Shown: piece by piece, positions 1 through 9,531 of the stretch
Position numbering within the stretch: position 1 is the first letter of the stretch
Layout of the letters: every line of letters starts with the position of its first letter
NCBI RefSeq assembly: GCF_900108485.1
Contig: NZ_FNXF01000018.1
Location: 1-64,000, forward strand
Reading direction: 5' to 3'
Source: Rheinheimera pacifica
Lineage (GTDB): Bacteria; Pseudomonadota; Gammaproteobacteria; Enterobacterales; Alteromonadaceae
DNA length: 64,000 bases
Program-made: the position numbers and the translations under genes
Notes under the pieces: generated by a model
What the model was told of the DNA's origin: nothing
The model's input: the letters and a program-made list of their open reading frames with translations, nothing else
Databases searched by the model: none

Positions 1-69
1 AGTGCCCACACAGATGATTGATTGCGAATTGTTAAAGAGCGTGCTTTGAACTCTCAAAGCGGGAGGCGT
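1..69 (-). other. rRNA operon leader (5' transcribed part, operon lies left of window)
   Basis: Read on the minus strand this is the transcribed leader that normally precedes 16S rRNA. It contains a perfect gammaproteobacterial boxA and ends in a GTGTGGGCACT-type element typical of rRNA leaders and spacers. The 16S gene itself must lie beyond position 1, so only the leader is visible. The assignment rests on boxA plus the three strong GC-discriminator promoters just upstream; no rRNA sequence proper is present. Confidence 0.75.
28..40 (-). promoter_or_regulatory. boxA antitermination site
   Basis: The minus strand reads GCTCTTTAACAAT, the boxA element bound by NusB/NusE (S10) that assembles the rRNA antitermination complex. 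It lies about 30 nt downstream of the proximal promoter, the expected position in an rRNA leader. Confidence 0.85.
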
Positions 70-97
70 ATGTTACACTTCCCAGTTTTTAAGTCAA
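70..97 (-). promoter_or_regulatory. rRNA promoter, proximal
   Basis: On the minus strand a -35 TTGACT (92-97) and a -10 TAACAT (70-75) are separated by 16 bp and followed by a GC-rich discriminator (ACGCCTCCC). A short spacer with a GC-rich discriminator is the signature of stringently and growth-rate controlled rRNA promoters. Confidence 0.7.
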
Positions 98-191
98 GCG
101 TGACGATGATTCTTCATTTAAAAACTCATCGTCACACCAGACTTCTTTACTCATTTCACCGCGTTAAACACCACCGTGAAGCGAGGGCGCC

Positions 192-219
192 ATTTTAGTG
201 ATTTAAGCGGGCCTGTCAA
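192..219 (-). promoter_or_regulatory. rRNA promoter, middle
   Basis: Minus strand: consensus -35 TTGACA (214-219), 16-bp spacer, -10 TAAAAT (192-197), then a GGCGCCCTC discriminator. It has the same architecture as the neighbouring promoters, about 122 bp upstream of the proximal one. Confidence 0.75.
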
Positions 220-299
220 GCGTCTTTTTGAAAGATTTTTGCGAACCGTCTTAACTCACCTGAGACACCCAAACTGCAGCACCCCGTGGCATGGCGCGC

Positions 300-327
300 A
301 TTATAGGGCCTTTTAGAATACCTGCAA
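300..327 (-). promoter_or_regulatory. rRNA promoter, distal
   Basis: Minus strand: consensus -10 TATAAT (300-305), 16-bp spacer, -35 TTGCAG (322-327) and a GCGCGCC discriminator. The AT-rich stretch upstream (about 330-400) could act as an UP element. It is the third promoter of the series. Confidence 0.65.
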
Positions 328-408
328 GCGGTTATTTAAGAAAACTTGTACTTTTAAGATCGTTCGCAGAAAAATTGCACAAAGCGGTATAAAAGCAAAC
401 AAAATGCG

Positions 409-1551
409 CTACTTTTTGACCTCCCTGATAACTACCGCAGCCTTAAGCCGATTTTTGCCATAACTAAAAGCTTTCATAAACACGCTGTGCTCTACCGGGA
501 TGTACTGCCGCTCGGCTGCCGACAGCCAGGGGATATCTTCAGTATCGGGATCATTAATATAGACAAAGTGTTCATCCACAGCACATACCACCACCCAGTG
601 CGGCGCTTTGCTTTTATCAAACTGCCAGGTGCTTATTAATACGACCAACAAAGCGCCATCCTGCAGTAACTGTTTTATCTTGCTGATACCAGGCTCAGAG
701 CGATGTAACACAATGCCACTTTGCTCAACCTTTTGCCGGTATGAATCGTGTACCCGCTGCAAAATCGCTTTTTTTACTTCGCTGCGCACAGTGTCAGTAA
801 ATAACGGTCCCTCTTTATTCAGGAAAATCTCAACCGCAAACCCCCGGCTGTGAGCAGCTAATGCCAACCCCCTGGGGCCACAACCGCCATGACCCGAGGT
901 CATAAAAATCGTTGTCGCCTCACGCCAGATATCTATTTCCAGCGAGGCTGGATCAAACTTGCCAGGTTGAAAGTAATTAAACGCCATCAGTAAGCAAGCC
1001 GGGCCACAAGTAAAAGGAGTAGTTTGCGGAATATAAGGTACTTGGCGGCTTAGAGAGGCACTATCAAACTGAATAATCTGTTTTTGCATGCAAATAGCGT
1101 CAGAGTGGTCTTCGTAGAAGTCATGCTTAATGGCAAATTCATGATAATTAAGTTTCTGGTATAACTTAATCGCAGCAGCATTATCATAGCGCACCTCCAA
1201 GCGCAGCAAAACACAACGCCTGGCCGCTGCGGTTTTTTCCGCATTTAGCATAAGAAACTCAGCTACTCCCTGCTTGCGATAAGCAGGTTCTACCGCTAGC
1301 GAATAGAGCCGAGCCAGGCTGGTGCCTCTTCTATATATAAGCAGAAAATATCCCGCTAGCTGGCCAGCCTGCTCTGCCACCAGTAAGTCGTTGCGGTTAT
1401 CGGCGATAAAACGCTTGAAACTGCGTAAACTGATACGGTCAGTTGTAAAACACTTCTGCTCTAATGCCATCAGAGCTGAAATATCTTTGGCAGTTGCACT
1501 TCTGCATGTCAGAACCGGCGAGCAGCTGCTTAATGCTGTTACTAAAGTCAT
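409..1551 (-). CDS. GNAT acetyltransferase fused to C39-like cysteine peptidase
   Basis: Two-domain protein of about 380 residues. The N-terminal part is a RimI-like GNAT domain with an acetyl-CoA-binding pyrophosphate loop (LAVEPAYRKQGVAEF). The C-terminal part is a C39/papain-like peptidase with Cys in TPFTCGPACLL, His in KAPHWVVV and a downstream Asp in YINDPD, so the triad looks intact. The start at 1551 is preferred because AAAGG sits six bases upstream; an upstream in-frame extension to 1614 has no good ribosome site. It is transcribed divergently from the RimK-like ligase, a pairing I recall from many gammaproteobacteria. The substrate is unknown; a joint role in building or trimming a peptide is inference. 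Confidence 0.8.
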   Translation of the reverse strand: MTLVTALSSCSPVLTCRSATAKDISALMALEQKCFTTDRISLRSFKRFIADNRNDLLVAEQAGQLAGYFLLIYRRGTSLARLYSLAVEPAYRKQGVAEFLMLNAEKTAAARRCVLLRLEVRYDNAAAIKLYQKLNYHEFAIKHDFYEDHSDAICMQKQIIQFDSASLSRQVPYIPQTTPFTCGPACLLMAFNYFQPGKFDPASLEIDIWREATTIFMTSGHGGCGPRGLALAAHSRGFAVEIFLNKEGPLFTDTVRSEVKKAILQRVHDSYRQKVEQSGIVLHRSEPGISKIKQLLQDGALLVVLISTWQFDKSKAPHWVVVCAVDEHFVYINDPDTEDIPWLSAAERQYIPVEHSVFMKAFSYGKNRLKAAVVIREVKK

Positions 1552-1703
1552 TGTTGCCTTTGGCCAATTTTTAACTAAGTTTAGGATAACACCAGCTAAA
1601 CAAATGAAAAGCAAACAAGAAATTTAACTGTTGTGATGCAATTTTCTTCGCAGTCTTTTTATCTGACATCACGACATGCTTTAGCAAAATTACAGGAGTG
1701 GCA

Positions 1704-3170
1704 ATGGCCAAGCTGATTATCGTAGTAGACAAAGCACAGGATTGGGCGCCATTTCATCAGTACGATGGCGTAATGACGCTACCGGCCTATCTGAAATGGT
1801 CTGTTAAAAATAAACAACGTACTCGCGTAATTAATTTATGCCGCCAGGCGCAATATTTAGGTACAGGCTATTACTGTTCATTGTTGGCAGAAGCTCGCAG
1901 CCACCATGTGGTGCCTTCAGTGCGCGCATTTAATAAATTTAATCGCCACGAAATAGCCGATATTGCAGAAGAGATCCCCGGCACAATTCTTAGCCAACTG
2001 AACAAGGCGCTGGTTGATGAAACCAGCACTCAGCTGATTTTTAATATTTACTTTGGCGAGACTGAGCACAAAGCCTTAAAGAAGGTGGCAAGCTATCTAT
2101 TTGACGCTTTTGCAGTGCCGATACTGCGCGTTGAGCTGCAAAAGAAAACCAACTGGCAGGTAAAGACATTAAAAATTGGCAGCGTACATAAACTGAACGA
2201 ACAAGAGCAAAGCATATTTGGCAATACATTAGAGCGCTACAGCCACAAGATCTGGCGGGTAGAACCGACCAACCGTAAATATAAATATGATCTGGCAGTA
2301 TTAGTTGACCCGAAAGAGAAGTTTCCGCCCTGCACGCCAAAATCGCTGGAACTGTTTAGTAAAGCGGCCAAAAAAGCCGCTATGGACACCGAGCAGATAG
2401 GCGCCAGAGATATTCACCGGCTGGCAGAATTTGATGGCCTGTTTATTCGCGAAACTACCGGTGTAAACCATCATACTTTCCATATGGCGCTAAAAGCCGA
2501 ACGCGAGGGCCTGGCGGTAATTGATGACCCTAACTCGATATTGCGCTGTGGCAATAAGGTGTATCTGCAAACGTTGTTCGAACAGCACAAAGTGCCGATG
2601 CCGGGTGGCATTATGTTGTTTAAGCAGGATGAAGATAACTTAGAGCGCGCAGCCGATACGTTGGGCTTACCACTGGTGCTGAAAATCCCTGATGGCAGCT
2701 TTTCCCGCGGGGTGGTGAAAGTAAAAACCCTGACCGAGTTACGCTCACAGCTGAGCGCCCTGTTTGAGCAAAGCGCTATTATTCTGGCTCAGCGTTATAC
2801 CTTTACCGAATATGATTGGCGTATTGGGGTGTTAAACGGCATGGCCATTTTTGCCTGTAAGTATTTTATGGCCCGCAACCACTGGCAAATTTATAAGCAT
2901 GGTAAGGCAAAAACTGAAAGCGGCGGCTTTAGCACCTGTGCCATTACTGAAGTACCGGCGCATGTATTGGATGCCGCTATCCGCGCCTGCGCCCCTATCG
3001 GCGATAGCTTATACGGCGTAGATATAAAACAAGATGGCGATAAAGTTTACGTGATAGAAGTAAACGATAACCCGAATATTGACGATGGCGTAGAAGATTT
3101 GTTTCTGGGCAATAAACTGTACGACATGATTGTAGAGGACTTTATCCGCCGCATCGAATTAAAACGGTAA
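1704..3170 (+). CDS. RimK-family ATP-grasp ligase with N-terminal RimK-like domain
   Basis: 488-residue protein: an N-terminal region of about 190 residues of the type that precedes some RimK ligases, then an ATP-grasp catalytic domain. Visible motifs are the lysine-containing LPLVLKIPDGSFSRGVVKV loop and the metal-binding end VYVIEVNDNPNIDDG. ATP-grasp enzymes of this group join an amino acid to a carboxylate through an acyl phosphate. Plain RimK, which adds glutamate to ribosomal protein S6, is much shorter (about 300 residues), so this is not orthologous RimK. ATG 1704 is chosen over GTG 1698 because AGGAG (1694-1698) is correctly spaced for it. The partner is the divergent GNAT/C39 gene; the substrate is unknown. 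Confidence 0.8.
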   Translation: MAKLIIVVDKAQDWAPFHQYDGVMTLPAYLKWSVKNKQRTRVINLCRQAQYLGTGYYCSLLAEARSHHVVPSVRAFNKFNRHEIADIAEEIPGTILSQLNKALVDETSTQLIFNIYFGETEHKALKKVASYLFDAFAVPILRVELQKKTNWQVKTLKIGSVHKLNEQEQSIFGNTLERYSHKIWRVEPTNRKYKYDLAVLVDPKEKFPPCTPKSLELFSKAAKKAAMDTEQIGARDIHRLAEFDGLFIRETTGVNHHTFHMALKAEREGLAVIDDPNSILRCGNKVYLQTLFEQHKVPMPGGIMLFKQDEDNLERAADTLGLPLVLKIPDGSFSRGVVKVKTLTELRSQLSALFEQSAIILAQRYTFTEYDWRIGVLNGMAIFACKYFMARNHWQIYKHGKAKTESGGFSTCAITEVPAHVLDAAIRACAPIGDSLYGVDIKQDGDKVYVIEVNDNPNIDDGVEDLFLGNKLYDMIVEDFIRRIELKR

Positions 3171-3183
3171 AATTTTAATGCAC

Positions 3184-3204
3184 AAAAGCGCCTGGAGCGC
3201 TTTT
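3184..3204 (+). terminator. hairpin terminator after the ATP-grasp gene
   Basis: AAAAGCGC and GCGCTTTT arms with a 5-nt loop lie 13 bp after the stop codon. The symmetrical A/T ends let it work in either direction; the T-tract is only four bases. Confidence 0.6.
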
Positions 3205-3253
3205 GGACAGCCGAAGGCTGGTCCCGAAGGGATGCCTGCATGGATTACAGGCA

Positions 3254-3277
3254 CAAAAAAACCGGCCTGGGCCGGTT
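3254..3277 (-). terminator. rho-independent terminator of tRNA-Leu
   Basis: Minus strand: AACCGGCC / GGCCGGTT stem with a 2-nt gap, followed by a run of seven Ts. It lies directly downstream of the tRNA-Leu gene. Confidence 0.85.
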
Positions 3278-3281
3278 GATT

Positions 3282-3367
3282 TGGTGCAGATGGAGAGACT
3301 CGAACTCTCACGCCTTGTGGGCACAAACACCTGAAGCTTGCGTGTCTACCAATTCCACCACATCTGC
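3282..3367 (-). tRNA. tRNA-Leu (CAG)
   Basis: 86-nt gene with encoded CCA. The acceptor GCAGATG (3367-3361) pairs with CATCTGC. The anticodon stem CAAGC/GTTTG carries loop TTCAGGT, giving anticodon CAG. A long variable arm and the GTTCGAGTC T-arm are typical of class II tRNA-Leu. It stands alone with its own terminator. Confidence 0.95.
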
Positions 3368-3490
3368 GTTATGTTTCACGCTCAGCGCTTAACATGGCGT
3401 GCAGTATAGCGACTTTATAAAACCAGTCAACTATGAAAACACACAATTTCTATCGTTTTGCATCGTTCGGACAAATACTAAGCAAGAAGC

Positions 3491-4441
3491 TTAGTATTTA
3501 GCCTTTTTCAGCAAACCAATCTCTTCTAAACGTTGCATTAAGTAGTCGTTAGAGTTAATTGGCTCGGGGTAACGATTGGGTCTGTCGGCACTGATACAGC
3601 TATCCAGCGTTTTTATTACGTAATCCGGGTTCGGGTGCATAAAAAACGGAATTGAATAGCGCGGCTCACCTGCTGCCAAACCTGCCGGGTTAACCACCCT
3701 GTGCGTAGTAGACGGCAGTACATGATTAGTCAGTCGTTGCAACATATCACCAATATTTACCACTATAGTGCCTTCAATAGTAGTAACCGGCAGCCAGCTG
3801 CCATCACGGCGCAGAATTTCCAAGCCGGCTTCATTAGATCCCACCAGCAAGGTAATAAGATTAATATCTTCATGCTGACCGGCGCGGATAGACTGAGTGC
3901 TGGTATCTTTAATCGGCGGATAATGGATAGGCCGCAAAATAGAGTTACCGTAGTTTACTTTATCAGCAAAGTAACTTTGCTCTTGATGCAAAAACAAAGC
4001 CAGTGCTTCCAACACGGTATTGCCAAGCTTTTCTAGCTCGCTATAAAGTGTATAAGTAGCTTTCTTAAAACCCTCAACCTCAGTTGGCCAAACGTTAGGA
4101 TATAAGCTTGGATGCGGCGGAGGGCCATCCAGCTCACGGCCAACATGCCAGAACTCTTTTAAATCAGGGTGATTAGAGTCTTTAGCTTTTTCAACGCCAA
4201 TAGCAGTATAACCGCGTGCCCCGCCCTGGCCCGGCTTATGGTATTTCGCCTTAACCTCATTCGGTAAAGCAAAAAACTGCTTAATTGCTGTGTAAGTATT
4301 TGCTACCACTTCATCCGGAATACCATGGCCACTAATGCCGCAGAATCCAAACTCAGTGTAGGCCTTGCCAATTTCGGCAACAAAGTTATCTTTGTCGGTG
4401 GCAAACCGTCTTATATCTAACGTTGGAACTTGCTGTGTCAT
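3491..4441 (-). CDS. 2-oxoglutarate/Fe(II) oxygenase, isopenicillin N synthase-like family
   Basis: 316 residues, the normal length for this family. The N-terminal non-haem dioxygenase part (DIRRFATDKDNFVAEIGKAY) is followed by the double-stranded beta-helix core. Iron ligands are visible: His and Asp of GQHEDINLITLL and the distal His of STTHRVVNP. The RYSIPFF segment supplies the Arg-x-Ser that binds the co-substrate carboxylate. It is the last gene of a tight operon with the nucleoside transporter (15 bp gap) and uridine kinase. Known relatives include fungal thymine-7-hydroxylase, so oxidation of a pyrimidine base or nucleoside is plausible, but this is inference from context. Confidence 0.8.
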   Translation of the reverse strand: MTQQVPTLDIRRFATDKDNFVAEIGKAYTEFGFCGISGHGIPDEVVANTYTAIKQFFALPNEVKAKYHKPGQGGARGYTAIGVEKAKDSNHPDLKEFWHVGRELDGPPPHPSLYPNVWPTEVEGFKKATYTLYSELEKLGNTVLEALALFLHQEQSYFADKVNYGNSILRPIHYPPIKDTSTQSIRAGQHEDINLITLLVGSNEAGLEILRRDGSWLPVTTIEGTIVVNIGDMLQRLTNHVLPSTTHRVVNPAGLAAGEPRYSIPFFMHPNPDYVIKTLDSCISADRPNRYPEPINSNDYLMQRLEEIGLLKKAKY

Positions 4442-4456
4442 ATAAAAGACCTGTTT

Positions 4457-5665
4457 TTAGCCTAAGGAAAAAAAGAACCCTGCAATAGCAGCGCTCATTA
4501 AGTTGGCCAATGTTGCTGCAAGCAGGGCTTTTAAACCCAACTCCGCAATATCAGCCCGGCGCCCCGGAGCCATACCGCCCAAGCCACCTAATAAAATAGC
4601 AATGGAAGAAAAGTTAGCAAAACCACACAGTGCAATAGTTACTATCACTTGAGTATGGGCGCTTAACTGTTCTTTCACCTGCACAAAGTCGAGGTATGCG
4701 ACAAATTCATTGATTACAAGTTTTTGGCCAATAAAACTCCCGGCCATCCGGGCTTCATCCCAGGATACGCCAAGGATAAATGCCAGCGGCTGAAATACAT
4801 AACCGAAAATAAGTTGCAGAGTCAGGTTGTCCATACCAAACCAACCACCAATGCCACCTACTATGCCGTTAACCAAAGCGATTAAACCGACAAAGGCCAG
4901 CAGCATAGCACCGACATTCAGCGCCAGTTGCATACCACTGGAGGCCCCCGCGGCAGCGGCATCAATTACATTAGTGTGTGGCTTATCCGCACTGATCTCA
5001 GTTAGCTCGTTTTTCGGCTGCTCGGTTTCGGGCAAAATCAACTTTGCCATTAAAAAACCGCCCGGTGCGGCCATAAAACTGGCGGCAATCAGGTATTTAA
5101 GTTCAATGCCCAAACCGGCATAGCCGGCCAGTACCGAGCCAGCCACAGAAGCTAAGCCACCAACCATAACGGCAAACAGTTCCGAGCGGGTCATGGTAGG
5201 GATAAAAGGCCGTACTATTAACGGCGCTTCGGTTTGGCCAACAAAGATGTTTGCTGCAGCCGACATAGACTCCGGCCGGCTGGTGCCAAGCAGCTTTTGC
5301 AAGCCGCCACCAATAATACGAATAACCCAAGTCATAATCCCAATGTGATACAGCACGGCAATTAATGATGAGAAGAAGATAATGATAGTCAGTACATGGA
5401 TAGCGAAAATAAAGCCTTGCGAGAACCTGCCTAAATCACCAAACAGAAATTGAATACCGGCATTGGCATAACCAATCACATTCGCTACTACCTGCGAAAT
5501 GTTATACAGCACGTCCTGACCAAAAGGCACATACAATACAAAGGCGCCTATTGCCAACTGAATAGCAAAAGCGCCGCCCACGGTACGCCAGTTAATACGG
5601 TTACGATTGGCAGAAGCCGCATACGCCACCAGTAACAGGGCAACAATGCCCACTAATCCCATCAT
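4457..5665 (-). CDS. nupC: concentrative nucleoside transporter (CNT/NupC family)
   Basis: 402-residue polytopic inner-membrane protein with the family layout: an N-terminal hydrophobic segment, then the Nucleos_tra2_C core containing [12 protein letters not shown] (the conserved substrate-site Q-T-E motif) and the C-terminal segment [18 protein letters not shown]. It imports nucleosides with H+ or Na+. It sits between udk (20 bp upstream) and the oxygenase, so imported uridine or cytidine can be phosphorylated at once. Two adjacent ATG codons (5665, 5662) are possible starts. The gene symbol is by family; the exact paralogue (nupC or nupX type) is not decided. Confidence 0.88.
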   Translation of the reverse strand: MMGLVGIVALLLVAYAASANRNRINWRTVGGAFAIQLAIGAFVLYVPFGQDVLYNISQVVANVIGYANAGIQFLFGDLGRFSQGFIFAIHVLTIIIFFSSLIAVLYHIGIMTWVIRIIGGGLQKLLGTSRPESMSAAANIFVGQTEAPLIVRPFIPTMTRSELFAVMVGGLASVAGSVLAGYAGLGIELKYLIAASFMAAPGGFLMAKLILPETEQPKNELTEISADKPHTNVIDAAAAGASSGMQLALNVGAMLLAFVGLIALVNGIVGGIGGWFGMDNLTLQLIFGYVFQPLAFILGVSWDEARMAGSFIGQKLVINEFVAYLDFVQVKEQLSAHTQVIVTIALCGFANFSSIAILLGGLGGMAPGRRADIAELGLKALLAATLANLMSAAIAGFFFSLG

Positions 5666-5685
5666 ACTTTATTCCCTGATTAATA

Positions 5686-6330
5686 TTATTCAGCCAGCAA
5701 CTGGCGAATTTTTGCTTTTATTATATCGATAGCAATCTGGTTTTTACCGCCACGGGTCACCACCAGATCGGCATGTTGCTTGGAAGGTGCGATAAATTCA
5801 AAAAAAGCTGGTCGTACCGAGTTTTCATATTGCTCAGTTACCGAGCTTAAACTGCGGCCGCGGTCTTCTAAATCACGCTTTATACGCCGTAGCAGGCAGA
5901 CATCCAGCGGCGTATCCATAAATACGGTAATATCAAACTGCTCTCTTAACTGCTCATCAGTCAGCAGCAAAATTCCTTCAACCAGAATCACTTTCGCCGG
6001 TTGCACCGCTATGGTTTCATCAGTACGGGTATGGTTTTTGTAACTGTATTGCGGCATTTGTATGGCTTTACCGGCACGCAACGCGCGTAAATGCGCAGCC
6101 AATAATTCATGTTCAAAAGCTGCAGGGTGGTCATAATTAGTTAACGTGCGCTGTTCAAACGACAAATGGCTCTGATCACGATAGTAGGCATCTTCCGACA
6201 AAATAGCGATACGCTCACCGCCTAATTCAGCCACCAGTTCCTGATATACCGTTGAAGCAAAAAGGCTTTTACCTGATGCGGAAGCACCGGCAATTGCGAT
6301 AATAGTATTTTTTCCCACTGACACGTTCAC
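5686..6330 (-). CDS. udk: uridine kinase
   Basis: 214 residues, standard length. Phosphorylates uridine and cytidine to UMP and CMP in pyrimidine salvage. Walker A is [30 protein letters not shown] and the [13 protein letters not shown] segment are typical of uridine kinases, and [10 protein letters not shown] is the Walker B strand. The frame opens with GTG at 6330, with further GTG codons just inside, so the start is uncertain by a few residues. First gene of the udk-nupC-oxygenase operon. Confidence 0.93.
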   Translation of the reverse strand: MNVSVGKNTIIAIAGASASGKSLFASTVYQELVAELGGERIAILSEDAYYRDQSHLSFEQRTLTNYDHPAAFEHELLAAHLRALRAGKAIQMPQYSYKNHTRTDETIAVQPAKVILVEGILLLTDEQLREQFDITVFMDTPLDVCLLRRIKRDLEDRGRSLSSVTEQYENSVRPAFFEFIAPSKQHADLVVTRGGKNQIAIDIIKAKIRQLLAE

Positions 6331-6383
6331 TTTTGCAGAAATAAGCTGCTGATTATCGCTAAAAAGCGCTGATTAAGGAATAA

Positions 6384-6413
6384 AAAAATGCCAGTCGGGC
6401 GACTGGCATTTTT
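6384..6413. terminator. bidirectional hairpin terminator
   Basis: ATGCCAGTCG / CGACTGGCAT perfect 10-bp stem with a 2-nt loop, flanked by A and T runs on both sides. It lies between the TonB receptor and udk, so the receptor and the salvage operon are probably separate transcripts. Confidence 0.85.
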
Positions 6414-6435
6414 ACTTTACTATTTATTAAACAAA

Positions 6436-9400
6436 TCAGAATTTATAGCTTAAACCAACCCGAACTTCCCACAGAGAAGGTTCGATACGGCGGTTTTCAG
6501 CTGTTGGCTGGTTGAAAGTATACACATATTGGCCATTAGCATTAACACTGGTGGTAACAGCTGACGTCTGTGAACTACCTTCTTTGACAATACCCCAGTC
6601 ATCGTTCAGGAAATTACCAACGTTCTCCATCACAAAGTAAACGCTACCTTTATGCTCTGGAGTAAAGCCCGGGAACTGTTGCTCAACACGAATATCGAAC
6701 TTATTCCACCAGCTACCGCTAAGAGCGTTTCGTGGCATGATGCTTCCGCGGTACCCTTCAAGCCCTTGCTCACTAACCCAAGCATTAAAATCAGCCTCAT
6801 AGGTCCCCTGACCGTCTGGCTTAGTTGCAAATACTACTCTGCTATCATTTAATGTTGGAACATACAGCAACTGGCGACTTGCATCGTTAAAACCTAAACC
6901 TGAACTTGAGCGGTCAAAGGTATAGCCATATGAATTGCTTTTCACAACCTGACCGAACAAGCTGAAACGAGTTTCGTAACCTGCAAAAAACTCATGAGCA
7001 TAAGTTAAATTCAGAGTAAAACGATGAGGGATCTCATAGTCAGATGTTGCTAAAGCTAAGTTTTCAGTATCTGAAGCAGAAACAAAATGGTAATTAGAAA
7101 ATGCCACCGAACTGTTCATAGGGTGCACATCTTTAGCATCAGTGTAAGCATAGGCCAATGCAACATCTACACCGTTATCAAAAGACTTAGTGCCTGATAA
7201 TGAGAATACAGTAGAACGGGCATCGTTATCTTTGCGGTTCGTTAACAGGAAGTCATTATTTGAACCTCGTCTGGACGTATATACCGGCCGCCCATCTGGC
7301 GCAGTACCGGTTTGGTCCAACGACAGATCTTTGATAATTGCTGAATTTTTCTTTCTGCTATGTAATAAATCGGCTGACACTACATAACCGCTATCGAAGC
7401 TGTAAGTACCGCCTAAAGCATACTTCCACTCAGATGGTATTTTAAAATCCGGATCGGTTACGTTAGTGCTAGAGTCGGCTGTTCCAGAACCAACCGCATC
7501 ATACAACGCTTGAGGTATATCATAACCAGGGCGACCTTCACCAATCAGGGCTACAGCATTAGGCCCTAACAGTTGCATATTCGTCCGGTTAACCTGAATA
7601 TTTCGAATACCGTCATTGGAGTAACTATTTGATATCCAAACATTCGGATTACCGCCAGAGTAGAGGCCCGCACCACCACGAATTTCAAGCTGCTCAGTGG
7701 CAACCCAGTTAATACCTAAACGAGGTTGCAACAGACTTTTGCCATCCAGATTTTGCTGGTTAGAATAACCGTAGCGGTTTTCAAAATTAGCATTATAAGT
7801 AGGTACGCTGTCACTGGTGTACCAGTCATAGCGCAAACCTGCTGTAATAGTCACGTCTGCATTAGGTAAACGATATTTATCCTGTGCATAAACCGTATGA
7901 ATATTATATTTAAATTCACCAGCAGCATCATTCGGATTATGCGATGAAGCATTACCGTAATAAGCTCTTGCTAAGCCATTTCTGAATGCGTCGATATTAG
8001 CAAAACGGTACTGACCAACACTGTTTTGTACGAATAAGTTAAAAACATCTAAGTTCTCGTACTCATAACCAAAATACAGTTCATGATCGTCCAGATAATA
8101 GGTACCCGCCAATTTGAAAGACAGGTTATCGTAATTTAAAACGTTAGACTGGCGTGAGTCATCCGGGCCCAGATATATAGTGGTGCCATTCACACCAAGG
8201 ATCTGCACTTCACCAAAGCCGCTTGCCGCGTCTATGGATAGCTGACGATTCCGCAACTCTGAGTAACCAAGGCGAACTTCAGTAGAAAAATCTGGCGTCC
8301 AGTCTGAGTACAAAGAAGTAACGTAAGCATTGAGCTCAGCACCACGCTCATAGAAGTGATTCGATAATGATAAACGATCAGAACCAGCATCAGATTGCGC
8401 TATCGCATAACCATCATTATAGTTATATAAGAAATTCAACCGGTGCAGATCATTGATGTTCCAGTCAACCTTCAACAATATCTTTTCGTCTTTAACTGGC
8501 ATGCTAGGAACTGCAGAACCAGGATCATAATTATAAATATCTTTTGAAATTGAAATAATTTCGTCTATCTGAGCTTGTGTTACACGGCCGTTCGCTAGCG
8601 GTGCATAATCGAATATTTCTGAACCTTCTAGCTTTTCATACGCAAAAAAAGCAAATAACTTATCTTGTACTATCGGGAAGCCAACATTCACACCGTAGCG
8701 TTTTTCGTTATAAGAGCCAAGGTTCTGCTTGTCGCCCTCTAATTTATCGCCTTTCATCGAATCGTTGGTGTAATCAACAAAAACGCTACCACTAACTTTG
8801 TTTGAACCTGATTTAGTAACTGCATTGATATTACAGGCGGTGAAACCACCATACTTAACATCAAATGGAGCCAGTTCAACAGCAACTTGGTCTATAGCAT
8901 CAAACGAAAATGGAATACGCTCTGTTGGATAACCACTGCTATTTAAACCAAAGTTGTCGTTCATACGAACGCCATCAACAGTCAAGCTGTTAGAACGTGG
9001 GCTGCCGCCGGCACATTGTATAGAACTGGCGTTTGTTTCATTGATATAAATACGAGGATCTGTGCGGATTACATCTTTAATATCGCGGTTAACTGAAGGC
9101 GCAACCTCAAGAGCGTAGCTATCAAAGCGTGCTGCCGGACCAGTATCACCGGTTAAACTGGAAATGGCGGTACCTGCGACCTGAATTCTCTCAACATTCG
9201 ATGCTTCTAACTGACGTTGTAATTGGAAAGTCTCACCTAATGTCAGGTATACATCATTAATGACGGTATCAGCATATACATCAGAATCGACGATAATCCG
9301 GTATGGGCCACCCACTCTCAAACCAGAAGCATTGAAAACACCACTGTCGTTTACAACAGCCTGACGGCTGGTACCTGATGGTACGTGTAAAATCGTTATT

Positions 9401-9531
9401 TTAGTACCAGCAGCAGGAGAGCCTTGCGGACTGTTAATCACACCGCGGATTGCTGATGACGTGTCAGCAAACGCAACGTTTGCCATGCCCATAGAGAGCG
9501 CGACAGCAATAGCTATATTTTTAATTTTCAT
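6436..9531 (-). CDS. TonB-dependent receptor, Oar-like (CarboxypepD_reg N-domain)
   Basis: 1031-residue outer-membrane protein. A signal peptide (about residues 1-22, ending VAFA) is followed by a carboxypeptidase-regulatory-like beta-sandwich (about 27-110), a plug domain with SLTVDGVRMNDN and INAVTKSGSN segments, and a large beta-barrel ending in aromatic VGLSYKF, the signal for BAM insertion. This matches Oar/RagA-like receptors that take up large or oligomeric substrates. The substrate is unknown. It faces a secreted EEP-fold hydrolase and precedes nucleoside salvage genes, suggesting nucleic-acid-derived nutrients, but the link is weak because a terminator separates it from udk. Confidence 0.88.
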   Translation of the reverse strand: MKIKNIAIAVALSMGMANVAFADTSSAIRGVINSPQGSPAAGTKITILHVPSGTSRQAVVNDSGVFNASGLRVGGPYRIIVDSDVYADTVINDVYLTLGETFQLQRQLEASNVERIQVAGTAISSLTGDTGPAARFDSYALEVAPSVNRDIKDVIRTDPRIYINETNASSIQCAGGSPRSNSLTVDGVRMNDNFGLNSSGYPTERIPFSFDAIDQVAVELAPFDVKYGGFTACNINAVTKSGSNKVSGSVFVDYTNDSMKGDKLEGDKQNLGSYNEKRYGVNVGFPIVQDKLFAFFAYEKLEGSEIFDYAPLANGRVTQAQIDEIISISKDIYNYDPGSAVPSMPVKDEKILLKVDWNINDLHRLNFLYNYNDGYAIAQSDAGSDRLSLSNHFYERGAELNAYVTSLYSDWTPDFSTEVRLGYSELRNRQLSIDAASGFGEVQILGVNGTTIYLGPDDSRQSNVLNYDNLSFKLAGTYYLDDHELYFGYEYENLDVFNLFVQNSVGQYRFANIDAFRNGLARAYYGNASSHNPNDAAGEFKYNIHTVYAQDKYRLPNADVTITAGLRYDWYTSDSVPTYNANFENRYGYSNQQNLDGKSLLQPRLGINWVATEQLEIRGGAGLYSGGNPNVWISNSYSNDGIRNIQVNRTNMQLLGPNAVALIGEGRPGYDIPQALYDAVGSGTADSSTNVTDPDFKIPSEWKYALGGTYSFDSGYVVSADLLHSRKKNSAIIKDLSLDQTGTAPDGRPVYTSRRGSNNDFLLTNRKDNDARSTVFSLSGTKSFDNGVDVALAYAYTDAKDVHPMNSSVAFSNYHFVSASDTENLALATSDYEIPHRFTLNLTYAHEFFAGYETRFSLFGQVVKSNSYGYTFDRSSSGLGFNDASRQLLYVPTLNDSRVVFATKPDGQGTYEADFNAWVSEQGLEGYRGSIMPRNALSGSWWNKFDIRVEQQFPGFTPEHKGSVYFVMENVGNFLNDDWGIVKEGSSQTSAVTTSVNANGQYVYTFNQPTAENRRIEPSLWEVRVGLSYKF

